64,000 nucleotides of DNA from Dysgonomonas sp. 521. GTDB lineage: Bacteria > Bacteroidota > Bacteroidia > Bacteroidales > Dysgonomonadaceae. The translations under genes and the position numbers were made by a program. The notes beneath the pieces were generated by a model, which was not told the origin of the DNA, searched no databases, and saw only the letters and a program-made list of their open reading frames with translations. Where the stretch lies: positions 55,805 through 119,804 of the forward strand of contig NZ_QVMO01000004.1 in assembly GCF_010501055.1 (NCBI RefSeq), in the 5' to 3' direction. Shown here piece after piece: positions 16,695-25,008 of the stretch; within the stretch, counting starts at the first letter, position 1; each line of letters begins with the position of its first letter.

Positions 16695-17360
16695 TTAAGA
16701 CTGAAATTTGGCGATAACAGTTTGGTTCCCTGTTACCTTCTGATCCATTTCTACAAGGATTTCCGTGCCTAACGGTAAGTACACATCAACGCGCGAACCT
16801 AGTTTAATGAATCCGAGATGCTCATCTATACTGGCTGTTTCGCCTACCTGAGCATAAGTTACAATGCGGCGAGCCATCGCCCCTGCCACTTGCCTTAATA
16901 AGATCTGGTGCTTACCGTCCTCTGTTTCCATCACTACGGTAGAGCGTTCGTTCTCTGTACTCGATTTAGGCAGATAGGCAGCCATAAAGCGTCCATCGTG
17001 GTGCTTCGACATCAATACTTTACCATTTATAGGGTACCAGTTTGCATGGACATTGAATGGCGACATAAAAATAGAAACTACGATGCGCTTATCTTTAAAA
17101 TATTCAGCCTCGTATACTTCTTCTATAGCCACAATCTTGCCATCGGCGGATGCCACTATAACACCGTCGCTATCCCCTTTGAATTGCCGGTATGGACTTC
17201 TGTAGAAGTTCAGGACAATGCCAAAGAAAACAAGCGAAACCCCGCCTACAAGATAAGATAAGAAAGTATGACGGAAGAAATACCAAAGTATCCCGTTTAG
17301 TATAACCAGAATTATGAAATATGTCGTTAAAACGCCTCGTCCTTCGTGGTGAACTTTCAT
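16695..17360 (-). CDS. psd: Phosphatidylserine decarboxylase proenzyme
   Basis: A 221-residue membrane-anchored protein of the short bacterial Psd class, with two N-terminal hydrophobic segments (TTYFIILVILNGILWYFF and the next). The self-cleavage site is the LGS motif in GFIKLGSRVDVYLP near residue 190; cleavage before Ser makes the pyruvoyl cofactor. Conserved VHANWYPINGKV and AYLPKSSTENER segments are present. The enzyme converts phosphatidylserine to phosphatidylethanolamine and is followed 4 bases later by pssA, which supplies its substrate. A full consensus promoter lies about 35 bases upstream of its start. Confidence 0.94.
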   Translation of the reverse strand: MKVHHEGRGVLTTYFIILVILNGILWYFFRHTFLSYLVGGVSLVFFGIVLNFYRSPYRQFKGDSDGVIVASADGKIVAIEEVYEAEYFKDKRIVVSIFMSPFNVHANWYPINGKVLMSKHHDGRFMAAYLPKSSTENERSTVVMETEDGKHQILLRQVAGAMARRIVTYAQVGETASIDEHLGFIKLGSRVDVYLPLGTEILVEMDQKVTGNQTVIAKFQS

Positions 17361-17394
17361 TCTTTTATTTATAAAACATACTTAATGTAAGGTG

Positions 17395-17426
17395 CAAAAG
17401 TATCTTTATTTGATGATATATACAAA
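17395..17426 (-). promoter_or_regulatory. Bacteroidota-type promoter for psd-pssA
   Basis: On the minus strand: TTTG (17426-17423), a 20-bp spacer, and TACTTTTG (17402-17395), a full consensus match. The start of transcription is expected near 17388, about 28 bases before the psd ATG. Confidence 0.7.
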
Positions 17427-17435
17427 TTTGGAATC

Positions 17436-17623
17436 TAAGAAACTGTTTAAATTTTATCTAAAATAATGTAATGGACTTTTTTGATGACTTCAGATTGGCC
17501 CTTTTGAACATCTTTTTCACTTTCTTTTCCCGATTAAGCCCGCTGAATCAGCAAATAAAAAGCAAAAAATCTATCTCAAAATAACTCAAAGCAATACATC
17601 AATAAAATTTAAACAGCTTCTTA
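17436..17623. mobile_element. MITE-like element, family 1, copy B (188 bp)
   Basis: The ends TAAGAAACTGTTTAAATTTT (17436-17455) and the mirrored sequence finishing CAGCTTCTTA (to 17623) bound 188 bp without coding capacity. The length equals that of copy C at 21548-21735, but the interior is different and lacks the GTTGAGTTGAGAG segment. It sits directly upstream of the psd promoter, in the 345-base gap between prs and psd. Confidence 0.7.
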
Positions 17624-17644
17624 AACAGGTTCTGAATTTTGGTC

Positions 17645-17678
17645 AAAAGAAAGGAGAGATGCCGTTTCACCTCTCCTT
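17645..17678 (-). terminator. Terminator hairpin below prs
   Basis: The stem AAGGAGAG (17651-17658) / CTCTCCTT (17671-17678) is followed on the minus strand by TCTTTTG. It lies 28 bases past the prs stop. The T-tract is short, so the call is moderate. Confidence 0.55.
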
Positions 17679-17705
17679 GCTGTATATTATTTATAGATGT
17701 CCGTT

Positions 17706-18644
17706 CTATAGTATATATAGCGTGCTGATAGATTCATTGCTAAGTACCCTGCGGATAGCATTAGCAAATACATCGGCAACAGAGAGAATGGCTACCTTTT
17801 CGCATTTTTTCGAATATGGTATACTATCTGTAAATACCATTTCGGTAAGCCCGGACTGTGTAACCCTGTCGGACGCCGGATCAGACATCACGGCATGGCT
17901 GGCTATCGCACGCACAGATTTGGCGCCGCTAGCCATCATCAGGTCTGCAGCCTTTGTTATAGTGCCCGCAGTATCCACAATGTCGTCCACTAGCAGAACG
18001 TCCATTCCGGTAACGTCTCCGATAATCTGCATTTCAGATATTTCGTTTGCTTTCTTACGGAGTTTGTAGCAAATAACCATCGGCAGGCCGAAATACTTGG
18101 CATACGAGCTGGCGCGCTTGGTACCTCCGACATCCGGCGTGGCAATTACCAGATTGTCAGTATCTAAAGTCTTGATGTAATCTACAAATATAGCGGATGC
18201 GTACAAGTGGTCTACAGGAACATTGAAGAAGCCTTGTATCTGGTCGGCGTGAAGGTCCATCGTGATCAGACGGTTGATGCCTGCCGCGCTAAGCATATCA
18301 GCAATGAGTTTTGCCCCTATAGAAACACGGGGCTTGTCTTTACGGTCCTGACGTGCCCATCCGAAGTACGGTATTACCGCGATGATTGATGTTGCAGACG
18401 CCCTTTTGGCGGCGTCGATCATCAACAAAAGCTCCATCAGATTGTCAGAAGAGGGATATGTGGATTGTACCAGAAAAACCTGACATCCCCTGATAGATTC
18501 TTCGTATGAAACAGAAAACTCCCCATCGGCAAAACGCTCAATTTTCATTTTACCTAAAGGACACCCCAGGCTTGTACATATTTTTTCAGCTAAATAACGA
18601 GAATTGGTTCCCGAGAAAATTTTGAAAGGCAGATTATTGTCCAT
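17706..18644 (-). CDS. prs: Ribose-phosphate pyrophosphokinase
   Basis: A 312-residue cytoplasmic enzyme that makes PRPP from ribose 5-phosphate and ATP. It has the N-terminal FSGTNSRYLAEKI segment, the SYEESIRGCQVFLVQST ATP region, the DLHADQIQGFF motif, and the PRPP loop VDDIVDTAGT near residues 218-227. Length and order match class I PRPP synthetases. It is preceded by a -7-like TATTTTTG on the minus strand (18747-18740) without a clear -33 box, and is followed by a hairpin terminator. Confidence 0.97.
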   Translation of the reverse strand: MDNNLPFKIFSGTNSRYLAEKICTSLGCPLGKMKIERFADGEFSVSYEESIRGCQVFLVQSTYPSSDNLMELLLMIDAAKRASATSIIAVIPYFGWARQDRKDKPRVSIGAKLIADMLSAAGINRLITMDLHADQIQGFFNVPVDHLYASAIFVDYIKTLDTDNLVIATPDVGGTKRASSYAKYFGLPMVICYKLRKKANEISEMQIIGDVTGMDVLLVDDIVDTAGTITKAADLMMASGAKSVRAIASHAVMSDPASDRVTQSGLTEMVFTDSIPYSKKCEKVAILSVADVFANAIRRVLSNESISTLYIL

Positions 18645-18808
18645 CTCTTCTTTTAATCTTTAAGGAATATTTTAATAAATAATAGAAATCATCTAATGCA
18701 ACCCTTTTCAGTCTTAACTAATTGTTGCTATTATATATACAAAAATAATAATCAGGCCGGCGACCTTAGTGTTTTATTGAGACTGTAAAATTAGGAAAAA
18801 CAAGACAA

Positions 18809-20500
18809 TTAGCTCATAGAAAATTTAATTATTTTTCCAGAATATTCATCTATGTTAATAAACAGGGCTTTGTCCCACTGCGAGCTTAATACAAAATTCT
18901 TTTTTGAGAATAGCTCCTTGGCTTTTTTTATCCGCTGGGGTTCTATGCCCATAAATTCAAAAGCATGGGAAGGTATCCTTACGGCGACATCTACAGGCTT
19001 GGAGTCGAAGTTGACGACAATAATCAGGAATTCATTTTTGGCCGAGCGGATAAAAGCATACTGCTTTGCAGGGTCAAGTTCCGGATTATCATAATTTACG
19101 TACATCAGGTCGAAGAACTTTCCTTCGCTGATAGATTTTTCTTCTTTGGCTATCTGTATAAGCTGGGTATAGAATTTGTGGAGCTTTAGCTGATCTTCGG
19201 TCAGTTCTTTGCTGCCAAACGCGCCGTTGTTTCTCCATTTCCTGACAGAATCTACCGACCAGTAATCGAAAATCGAAGTGCGGCCGTCTACTCCGCTAAA
19301 GCCTTCTTTATCCATCCCCCGTTCGCCTAATTCCTGTCCGAAGTAGATCATGACGGGGTTGACGTTCATTGTCGCTGCCACTATCATTCCGGGAACAGCC
19401 TTAAACGCGTCTCCGGCAAAGAAATCGGAAGCAATACGCTGTTCGTCATGATTTTCCAGGAAGTTGAGCATTTTTGATTGCAATCCATCGATATGTTGCC
19501 AGCAGAATGTAATGTCGGAAGAAGGCTGATGGTGATTGATTACATTGCGCAGGGTGTCATATAAGCCTACTTTATCGTATAGGTAGTCAAATAAGCCCCA
19601 GTCTACATATTTGTGGTACAACTCGGGGTTGTACACCTCGGCAATGAATATAAAGGATTTGTTTTTTACTTTTACCTTCGGAATTACCCAGTTCCAGAAC
19701 TCCACAGGAACCATTTCTGCCATATCGCACCTAAAGCCGTCCACTCCTTTGGTCGTCCAATACAAGAGGATGTCTTTCATTTTGAACCATGTGTCGGGAG
19801 TAGGGGTGAAGCAGTTGGCTTTGCCATCCGCATAATTGACGCCATAGTTTAACTTAACCGTTTCGTACCAGTCCGTTACGGACGGTTTGTTGCTGAAGCA
19901 GTCGTTACCGGTGGCTTTTGCCGGATATTCTATATAAGCGTTTTCCCCTTCCTGCACAGGGAATTGTAGTTCCAGTTTTTGATTTGGCAGATAATAGAAA
20001 TTATTGTCGGGGTCAAAGCCTAAGGAGGTATTGTCCTTTACGCCGAAGTCTTCCGCCTTTCTGGGCTTCGCATCGGAATGGTATTGACGTGCCACATGGT
20101 TTGGTACGAAGTCGATAATCACTTTCATCCCGTTCTTGTGAGTACGCTCTATGAGTGCTTCAAACTCCTGCATCCGGTTTTCCACCACATCGGCAAGATC
20201 GGGGGATACATCATAATAATCGCGGATGGCGTAGGGCGATCCGGCATTGCCTTTCACTACGTCAGGCTGGTCTTTTTGTATTCCGTGAGCAGTATAATCC
20301 GTTTTGGACGCATGTTCCAGAACCCCGGTAAACCATATATGTGTGAAACCCATTTTTTTGATTTCTTTCAGGGCCTTATTGTCGAAAGATGAAAATTTGC
20401 CGACACCGTTTTCTTCTATTGTGCCATTTTCTTTGTTCAGGTTTTTGTCGTTACCGAATAGTCTGGGAAGTACCTGATAAATAAATAGTTTCTCTATCAT
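18809..20500 (-). CDS. GH13 alpha-amylase family protein
   Basis: A 563-residue protein without an obvious signal peptide, so probably cytoplasmic. The GH13 (beta/alpha)8 motifs are clear: IIDFVPNHV (region I), DGFRCDMAEMV with the nucleophile Asp (region II), FIFIAEVYNP with the acid/base Glu (region III) and FLENHDEQRIA with the third Asp (region IV). The C-terminal 90 residues form the usual beta domain. It probably acts on alpha-1,4 or alpha-1,6 glucans or maltodextrins. No SusC/SusD or glycan regulator is nearby, so it is not part of a visible polysaccharide utilisation locus. Confidence 0.9.
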   Translation of the reverse strand: MIEKLFIYQVLPRLFGNDKNLNKENGTIEENGVGKFSSFDNKALKEIKKMGFTHIWFTGVLEHASKTDYTAHGIQKDQPDVVKGNAGSPYAIRDYYDVSPDLADVVENRMQEFEALIERTHKNGMKVIIDFVPNHVARQYHSDAKPRKAEDFGVKDNTSLGFDPDNNFYYLPNQKLELQFPVQEGENAYIEYPAKATGNDCFSNKPSVTDWYETVKLNYGVNYADGKANCFTPTPDTWFKMKDILLYWTTKGVDGFRCDMAEMVPVEFWNWVIPKVKVKNKSFIFIAEVYNPELYHKYVDWGLFDYLYDKVGLYDTLRNVINHHQPSSDITFCWQHIDGLQSKMLNFLENHDEQRIASDFFAGDAFKAVPGMIVAATMNVNPVMIYFGQELGERGMDKEGFSGVDGRTSIFDYWSVDSVRKWRNNGAFGSKELTEDQLKLHKFYTQLIQIAKEEKSISEGKFFDLMYVNYDNPELDPAKQYAFIRSAKNEFLIIVVNFDSKPVDVAVRIPSHAFEFMGIEPQRIKKAKELFSKKNFVLSSQWDKALFINIDEYSGKIIKFSMS

Positions 20501-20536
20501 CTTGTGTGTTGATTTATCTATTGTTTTGTGTTGTTC

Positions 20537-21340
20537 TTATGAAAATATGTCTGGGAAGTCTTTCTTTAAGATATCTTTTCTCTCATCAAAGAAACTTATC
20601 GTAAGATCATAACCTGCCTGATATATTTCATCTACATGCTCAAGGTCGAACATTGAATATTTAGACAGGGATGTAGATTCTATCAGGTAGTCGCACAGGT
20701 TCCTGTCCAGCAGCGTATTTGATCCCGACATGTAATGGAACGACCTTTCTGCAATATATTTGATGGAGCTTCTGAAATCCGCCTTCGTTATAGGGCTGAC
20801 ATTTACTCCTATGATTTTGATGCATTCGCGCCGGATTGTAGAGACGGGAAAGTTTTTGAATAAACCGCCGTCAACATAATAATGCTGATTGATTTCTACC
20901 GGCCTGAATATGATTGGAACCGAACAGGAGGCTATAACCGCGGGGATTAGCGTTCCGGAAGAAAATACTTTGCTTTCTCCGTGCTCAATGTCTGTAGCTA
21001 TTGCGTGTAACGGAATTTTGAGCTCTTCGAAGGTTCTGGCTTTAAGATGTTTTTTCAGGAATGAACGGAATCCGTCGCTTTTGAAGAAGCCTCCGTGGGG
21101 AATGGCAAATTCAGCGAATTCCCTGAATACTTTCTTTTTGAAGAAGGATAATATTTCCTCGGGTGTATGCCCGTCAGCATAGAGTACTCCGGCAAATGCT
21201 CCGGCACTGGTACCCGCTATGACTTCCGGATAGAGTCCTCTCTCGTTTAGCGCCTGCAATACTCCCAGATGGGCGAAACCCTTTGCGCCGCCACCACTTA
21301 GGGCTAGTCCGAGTTTGTACTGGTTCTTAGTTGTTTCCAT
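20537..21340 (-). CDS. Patatin-like phospholipase, RssA-like
   Basis: A 267-residue protein with the patatin signature: oxyanion loop SGGGAKGFAHLG (about residues 14-25), nucleophile elbow GTSAG (near 43-47) and catalytic Asp in VDGGLFKNFP (near 153). The Ser/Asp dyad hydrolyses acyl esters of phospholipids. No signal peptide is seen, so it is likely cytoplasmic or membrane-associated. It lies 36 bases upstream of the GH13 gene on the same strand and could share its transcript. A TACCTTTG -7-like box is at 21377-21370. Confidence 0.9.
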   Translation of the reverse strand: METTKNQYKLGLALSGGGAKGFAHLGVLQALNERGLYPEVIAGTSAGAFAGVLYADGHTPEEILSFFKKKVFREFAEFAIPHGGFFKSDGFRSFLKKHLKARTFEELKIPLHAIATDIEHGESKVFSSGTLIPAVIASCSVPIIFRPVEINQHYYVDGGLFKNFPVSTIRRECIKIIGVNVSPITKADFRSSIKYIAERSFHYMSGSNTLLDRNLCDYLIESTSLSKYSMFDLEHVDEIYQAGYDLTISFFDERKDILKKDFPDIFS

Positions 21341-21547
21341 TCAATCGTTAAGCATACCTATATACTCTGCAAAGGTAATGATAAATACTGTTAGAGAGAT
21401 ATTTAAAAATAAAATAATCGACGGAGCAATGAAGGCAAGTACCCCGATATATATAGTATGCTATGGCACAGAGACATCTTTTACCGTAAAAATGATTTGT
21501 AGTAAGCAATCGTATGCTAAAATGAACTACTTTTGTCGTTCACTCTG
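21341..21547. other. Intergenic stretch, nothing recognised
   Basis: AT-rich DNA between the divergent patatin and glycosyltransferase genes, to the left of a MITE-like element. Apart from a TACCTTTG -7-like box for the patatin gene (minus strand, 21377-21370), nothing was recognised. Confidence 0.4.
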
Positions 21548-21735
21548 TTAGAAACTGTTTAAATTTTATACGAATTTTTTATTATGTCTTTTTCTTCGTT
21601 CATTTTTAGTCTGTTTTAGTCTGTTTTTTTCTTTCTCTCAACTCAAATAGCCCGCTATTATCGTTTCGAGGAAGAAAAAATCATCTCTAAAACAGCTCTA
21701 AAAATTTGAACGAATAAAATTTATACAGTTACTTA
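21548..21735 (-). mobile_element. MITE-like element, family 1, copy C (188 bp)
   Basis: The ends are TTAGAAACTGTTTAAATTTT (21548-21567) and ATAAAATTTATACAGTTACT (21714-21733). The interior (TTCTTCGTTCATTTTTAG, TTTCTCTCAACTCAA, TCTAAAAATTTGAACGAA) is the reverse complement of stretches inside copy A at 5547-5887, so it is a second copy in opposite orientation. It lies 23 bases upstream of a glycosyltransferase start. Confidence 0.75.
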
Positions 21736-21758
21736 GAATGCAGAAATCTTAATGAAAT

Positions 21759-22604
21759 ATGACTAAATATAAGCATTTTGTAATCACGTTATTCAACCTG
21801 CGCCTAAGCTGGACTACCGACAAAAAGAATAACCGTACAGGTACTGACCGGTGGTTGGCAGAACGATTTGACCTGTTCGATAAATATTGTTTTCCTTCAG
21901 TTAGTACCCAGACTAACAAAAACTTTGTGTGGTTGTGCCTTTTTGATATAGATACCCCGCTTGCATATAAAGAGAGGATAAAAGAATACGAAGCCAAATG
22001 CCCGCAGATGGCAGTATGTTATTTCCGGCCGGAGGATATGGAAGGGGATTGGGTCGATCATTTCAAAGACATAATAAAAGGCTATATGTCAGCAGATGAT
22101 GCATATCTGATCATTACCAATGCCGATAATGATGATATGATCCATCAGAACATGGTAGAGCGTATACAGTCCGAATTTGAGAAAAACCATAAAGAGGGGG
22201 TATACAGTATGCTATACGGTTATCAGTATTTTCCCGACAACGGATTATTGCTGAAAATGCGGTACCCCCATAACCATTTTTTAAGCTTGGTTGAGAGATA
22301 CAATCCGGATTTTAAAACATTGAAGAGTGAGGCGCATGGGCGTATACGGCGCTATTATGATAATGTGGATATAGAGGACGAACCCTATTGGGTCGAATTT
22401 GTGCATAGCCGGAATGTGAACAATAGCCTTCGCATAACATCACGCATCAAGTACTACCCTGTATTCAGGACTGTTTCTTTTAATAACTTCGGGCTTGATC
22501 AGACTTTGACCAAAGGCGCTAATATAAAAAATACCCTTACTGTCCTGCCGTGGCTTTTTATCAAAACCGCCTTTCATAAAATAAAGAAGAAGGCGGCAAA
22601 GTGA
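21759..22604 (+). CDS. Putative rhamnosyltransferase-like glycosyltransferase
   Basis: A 281-residue protein resembling the putative rhamnosyl transferase family (PF11316), recognised from the N-terminal HFVITLFNLRLSW, RFDLFDKYCFPSV and the NADNDDMIH segment, the latter a DxDD-like metal/nucleotide site. No membrane segment or signal is seen, so it is a cytoplasmic sugar transferase, probably for a surface glycan. It stands alone, with a family 1 element just upstream and a bidirectional terminator after it. The sugar specificity is not visible. Confidence 0.75.
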   Translation: MTKYKHFVITLFNLRLSWTTDKKNNRTGTDRWLAERFDLFDKYCFPSVSTQTNKNFVWLCLFDIDTPLAYKERIKEYEAKCPQMAVCYFRPEDMEGDWVDHFKDIIKGYMSADDAYLIITNADNDDMIHQNMVERIQSEFEKNHKEGVYSMLYGYQYFPDNGLLLKMRYPHNHFLSLVERYNPDFKTLKSEAHGRIRRYYDNVDIEDEPYWVEFVHSRNVNNSLRITSRIKYYPVFRTVSFNNFGLDQTLTKGANIKNTLTVLPWLFIKTAFHKIKKKAAK

Positions 22605-22627
22605 TATTGGATAAGTAGTTAAATACG

Positions 22628-22665
22628 AAAAAAGAAGTTGCCTTTGGTGAGACAACTTCTTTTTT
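22628..22665. terminator. Bidirectional terminator between glycosyltransferase and rng
   Basis: A perfect 13-bp stem AAAAAAGAAGTTG (22628-22640) / CAACTTCTTTTTT (22653-22665) with a 12-base loop. A-run and T-run on either side let it stop both convergent transcripts. Confidence 0.8.
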
Positions 22666-22691
22666 ATACCCCGATGATAATATAATCGTGT

Positions 22692-24266
22692 TTATTTTAT
22701 CTCGAAATCTTGTTTCATATCAATTTCCTCTCCGTTTTCGTCCATAAAGTGATATTCGAGGAATGCGAGGTTCTGGTTGGGGATAATTTTTATTCCCATG
22801 CCATACCGCCACTTCCATTGCCACTTCAGGGAAGGAAATCCTTTGTCAATAAATGCTGCTACATACGGATGTACATACAGTTTGAATTTCTTTACATTCA
22901 GATCTTTTACCAGATAGCTTATTTTCATACGCAAGGTGTCTGTGAACAATATGGATGGCCTTATTTCCCCTTTTCCGAAGCATGTAGGACATGTCTCGGT
23001 TGTGGATATTTCCATTTCGGGCCGTACGCGCTGGCGGGTAATCTGCATCAGGCCAAACTTACTAAGAGGTAGTATGTTATGCTTTGCACGGTCGTTCGCC
23101 ATCAGTTCCTGCATTCTGGCTATCAATTGTGATTTGTGCTCTCCTTCCGTCATATCTATGAAGTCGATTACGATGATGCCCCCCATGTCTCGTAATCTTA
23201 ATTGACGGGCTATTTCTTCTGCTGCCGCGGAATTCACTTCCCAGGCGTTGTTTTCTTGTCCGGCCTCCGGATTCTTCGACCTGTTACCGCTGTTCACATC
23301 TATTACGTGAAGTGCTTCGGTGTGTTCTATAATCAGATATGCGCCATTACGGAAGGTAACGGTTTTCCCGAATAAGGCCTTAACCTGCTTTGTTACATTG
23401 AAGTTATCAAATATAGGCAATCCTCCGTCATAGAGTTTTACAATATTTTTTTTGTCGGGGGCTATAAATGATATATAATCCTTAATCTGGTTGCAGGTGT
23501 CTAAATCGTTTACATGAATTTCCTGAAAGCTGGGGTTGAATACGTCTCTTAGTAAAGCCACTATACGGCCTGTTTCTTCAAAAACAAGTGTAGGCAGTTT
23601 GTTTTTCTGTATTTTCGGAAGATTATCTTCCCAGCGTTTCACGAGTGTTTTCAGTTCGGTGTCCAGATCGGCTACCTTTTTGCCTTCGGCCACAGTTCTC
23701 ACTATCACGCCGAAGTTTTTTGGTTTTATACTCTGTATAAGTTGCCTCAGGCGCGCGCGTTCCTCTTTCGATTTTATTTTTTGAGAAACGGAAACCTTGT
23801 CGTTGAATGGGATAACGACTAAAAAACGGCCGGGCAGAGAGAGCTCAGAAGTAAGGCGGGGGCCTTTTGTCGATATAGGTTCTTTGGCTATTTGCACCAG
23901 GATTTCCTGTCCCGGTTTCAGTATGTCGCTGATAGATCCGTTTTTGTCGATATCGGATTCCAGTTTCATCTTCGAAATATTCGGAAACTTTTTTTTGTCA
24001 GCTAATGCCTGCCTGTAAAACTTGTCAACAGATTTGAATTGAGCACCAAGATCTAAATAGTGAAGAAAAGCGTCCTTTTTGTATCCTATGTCTACAAAAG
24101 CAGCGTTTAGCCCGGGCATCAGTTTTTTTACTTTGCCGGCATAGATGTTACCCACCGCGTATGAAGCGTCTCTGCCTTCTTTTTGTAACTCGACGAGTTT
24201 TTTATCCTCGAGTACCGCTATAGAAACTTCATTTGGCTGAACATCTACTACTAGTTCGCTATTCAT
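22692..24266 (-). CDS. rng: Ribonuclease G/E family endoribonuclease
   Basis: A 524-residue RNase G-type protein. It has an S1 RNA-binding domain at about residues 38-120 (GNIYAGKVKKLMPGLNAAFV), the catalytic DNase-I-like domain with metal-binding Asp residues in HVIDVNSGNRS and GGIIVIDFIDM, and the zinc-link CPTC in ETCPTCFGKG. It processes rRNA 5' ends and mRNA. It lacks the long C-terminal scaffold of RNase E, so it is the short RNase G form. It lies downstream of the HU and small basic protein genes on the same strand, an order conserved in Bacteroidales. Confidence 0.93.
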   Translation of the reverse strand: MNSELVVDVQPNEVSIAVLEDKKLVELQKEGRDASYAVGNIYAGKVKKLMPGLNAAFVDIGYKKDAFLHYLDLGAQFKSVDKFYRQALADKKKFPNISKMKLESDIDKNGSISDILKPGQEILVQIAKEPISTKGPRLTSELSLPGRFLVVIPFNDKVSVSQKIKSKEERARLRQLIQSIKPKNFGVIVRTVAEGKKVADLDTELKTLVKRWEDNLPKIQKNKLPTLVFEETGRIVALLRDVFNPSFQEIHVNDLDTCNQIKDYISFIAPDKKNIVKLYDGGLPIFDNFNVTKQVKALFGKTVTFRNGAYLIIEHTEALHVIDVNSGNRSKNPEAGQENNAWEVNSAAAEEIARQLRLRDMGGIIVIDFIDMTEGEHKSQLIARMQELMANDRAKHNILPLSKFGLMQITRQRVRPEMEISTTETCPTCFGKGEIRPSILFTDTLRMKISYLVKDLNVKKFKLYVHPYVAAFIDKGFPSLKWQWKWRYGMGIKIIPNQNLAFLEYHFMDENGEEIDMKQDFEIK

Positions 24267-24371
24267 AACTATGTTTTAGAATTAAAAATGAGATTTAAAT
24301 TCAACATCTAAATCTTTAAAATAGGGATTTGTTCCTTTGTGAGTGGGAAGCATTTTCATTAAATACACAAA

Positions 24372-24411
24372 GAACAAACTTAAAAATTCATTAATTTGTA
24401 AGTTTGTTCCC
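24372..24411 (-). terminator. Hairpin between the COX24-type gene and rng
   Basis: A perfect 11-bp stem GAACAAACTTA (24372-24382) / TAAGTTTGTTC (24399-24409) with a 16-base AT-rich loop. On the minus strand it is followed by TTTGTGTATTT. It probably ends or attenuates the HU/COX24-type transcript ahead of rng. Confidence 0.5.
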
Positions 24412-24442
24412 GTATATTTCCGTGAAAGAAAGAATTTATGAC

Positions 24443-24535
24443 TTATTTTTTCTTTTTATGCCTGTTCTTTCTTAGTCTTTTTTTGCGCTTGTGCGTAGAC
24501 ATTTTATGTCTTTTTCTTTTTTTTCCGCTTGGCAT
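24443..24535 (-). CDS. AURKAIP1/COX24-type small basic protein
   Basis: A 30-residue protein beginning MPSGKKRKRHKMSTHKRKKR and ending in a Lys/Arg-rich tail (LRKNRHKKKK, then TAA). This is the small very basic protein conserved in Bacteroidota, related to the COX24/AURKAIP1 C-terminal domain of mitochondrial ribosomal protein mS38. The composition (over half Lys/Arg) fits RNA binding on the ribosome. It lies between the HU gene (41 bases upstream) and rng, a conserved position. It is too short for usual gene finders but convincing by sequence. Confidence 0.85.
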   Translation of the reverse strand: MPSGKKRKRHKMSTHKRKKRLRKNRHKKKK

Positions 24536-24576
24536 ATTGTTTTATATTTAGAAGTTAATGAATTAAAGTGCAAAAA

Positions 24577-24852
24577 TTACTTTCTTACCTGAATTACGAA
24601 TGTTTTGGCAGGTTTAAATGCCGGAATTGAATGTGCAGGTATAATGATTGTAGTATTTTTAGAAATATTACGAGCTGTTTTCTGTGCTCTTGTTTTCACG
24701 ATAAAACTACCGAAACCCCTTAAGTATACATTTTCATTCTTGCTTAACGAGTCTTTCACTACGTCCATGAATGATTCAACTGTCTTTAATACAGTAGCTT
24801 TGTCAATCCCTGTATTCTTCGCAATCTCGTTAACGATGTCAGCTTTTGTCAT
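24577..24852 (-). CDS. HU/IHF family DNA-binding protein
   Basis: A 91-residue histone-like protein. It has the helical N-terminal dimerisation part (MTKADIVNEIAKNTGIDKATV), the VYLRGFGSFIVKTR beta hairpin and the IPAHSIPAFKPAKTF stretch. The flexible arm contains TARNISKNTTIII. It bends and compacts DNA. TATATTTG on the minus strand (24903-24896) with TTTC 19 bases upstream is a possible promoter. It heads the HU, COX24-type, rng gene series and is divergent from mutY. Confidence 0.95.
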   Translation of the reverse strand: MTKADIVNEIAKNTGIDKATVLKTVESFMDVVKDSLSKNENVYLRGFGSFIVKTRAQKTARNISKNTTIIIPAHSIPAFKPAKTFVIQVRK

Positions 24853-25008
24853 TTTCTTATTTTTTTAAGTTCTAAACAATTAAATTTTTGGACTGCAAAT
24901 ATATAGCTTTTTATTTACCTTTGAAACAAATAATTATCATTTTTTATTCTTAACAAATAAATTAACGTTCGGTAAGAACCGGATTGAACGAATAATAATG
25001 TGCTGTAA

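Noticed and set aside
18809..20500. Polysaccharide utilisation locus around the GH13 gene
   Set aside because: There is no SusC/SusD pair, no glycan sensor and no secretion signal on the GH13 protein.
5547..21735. Complete insertion sequence
   Set aside because: No transposase gene or remnant of one was found in or near any of the inverted-repeat elements.
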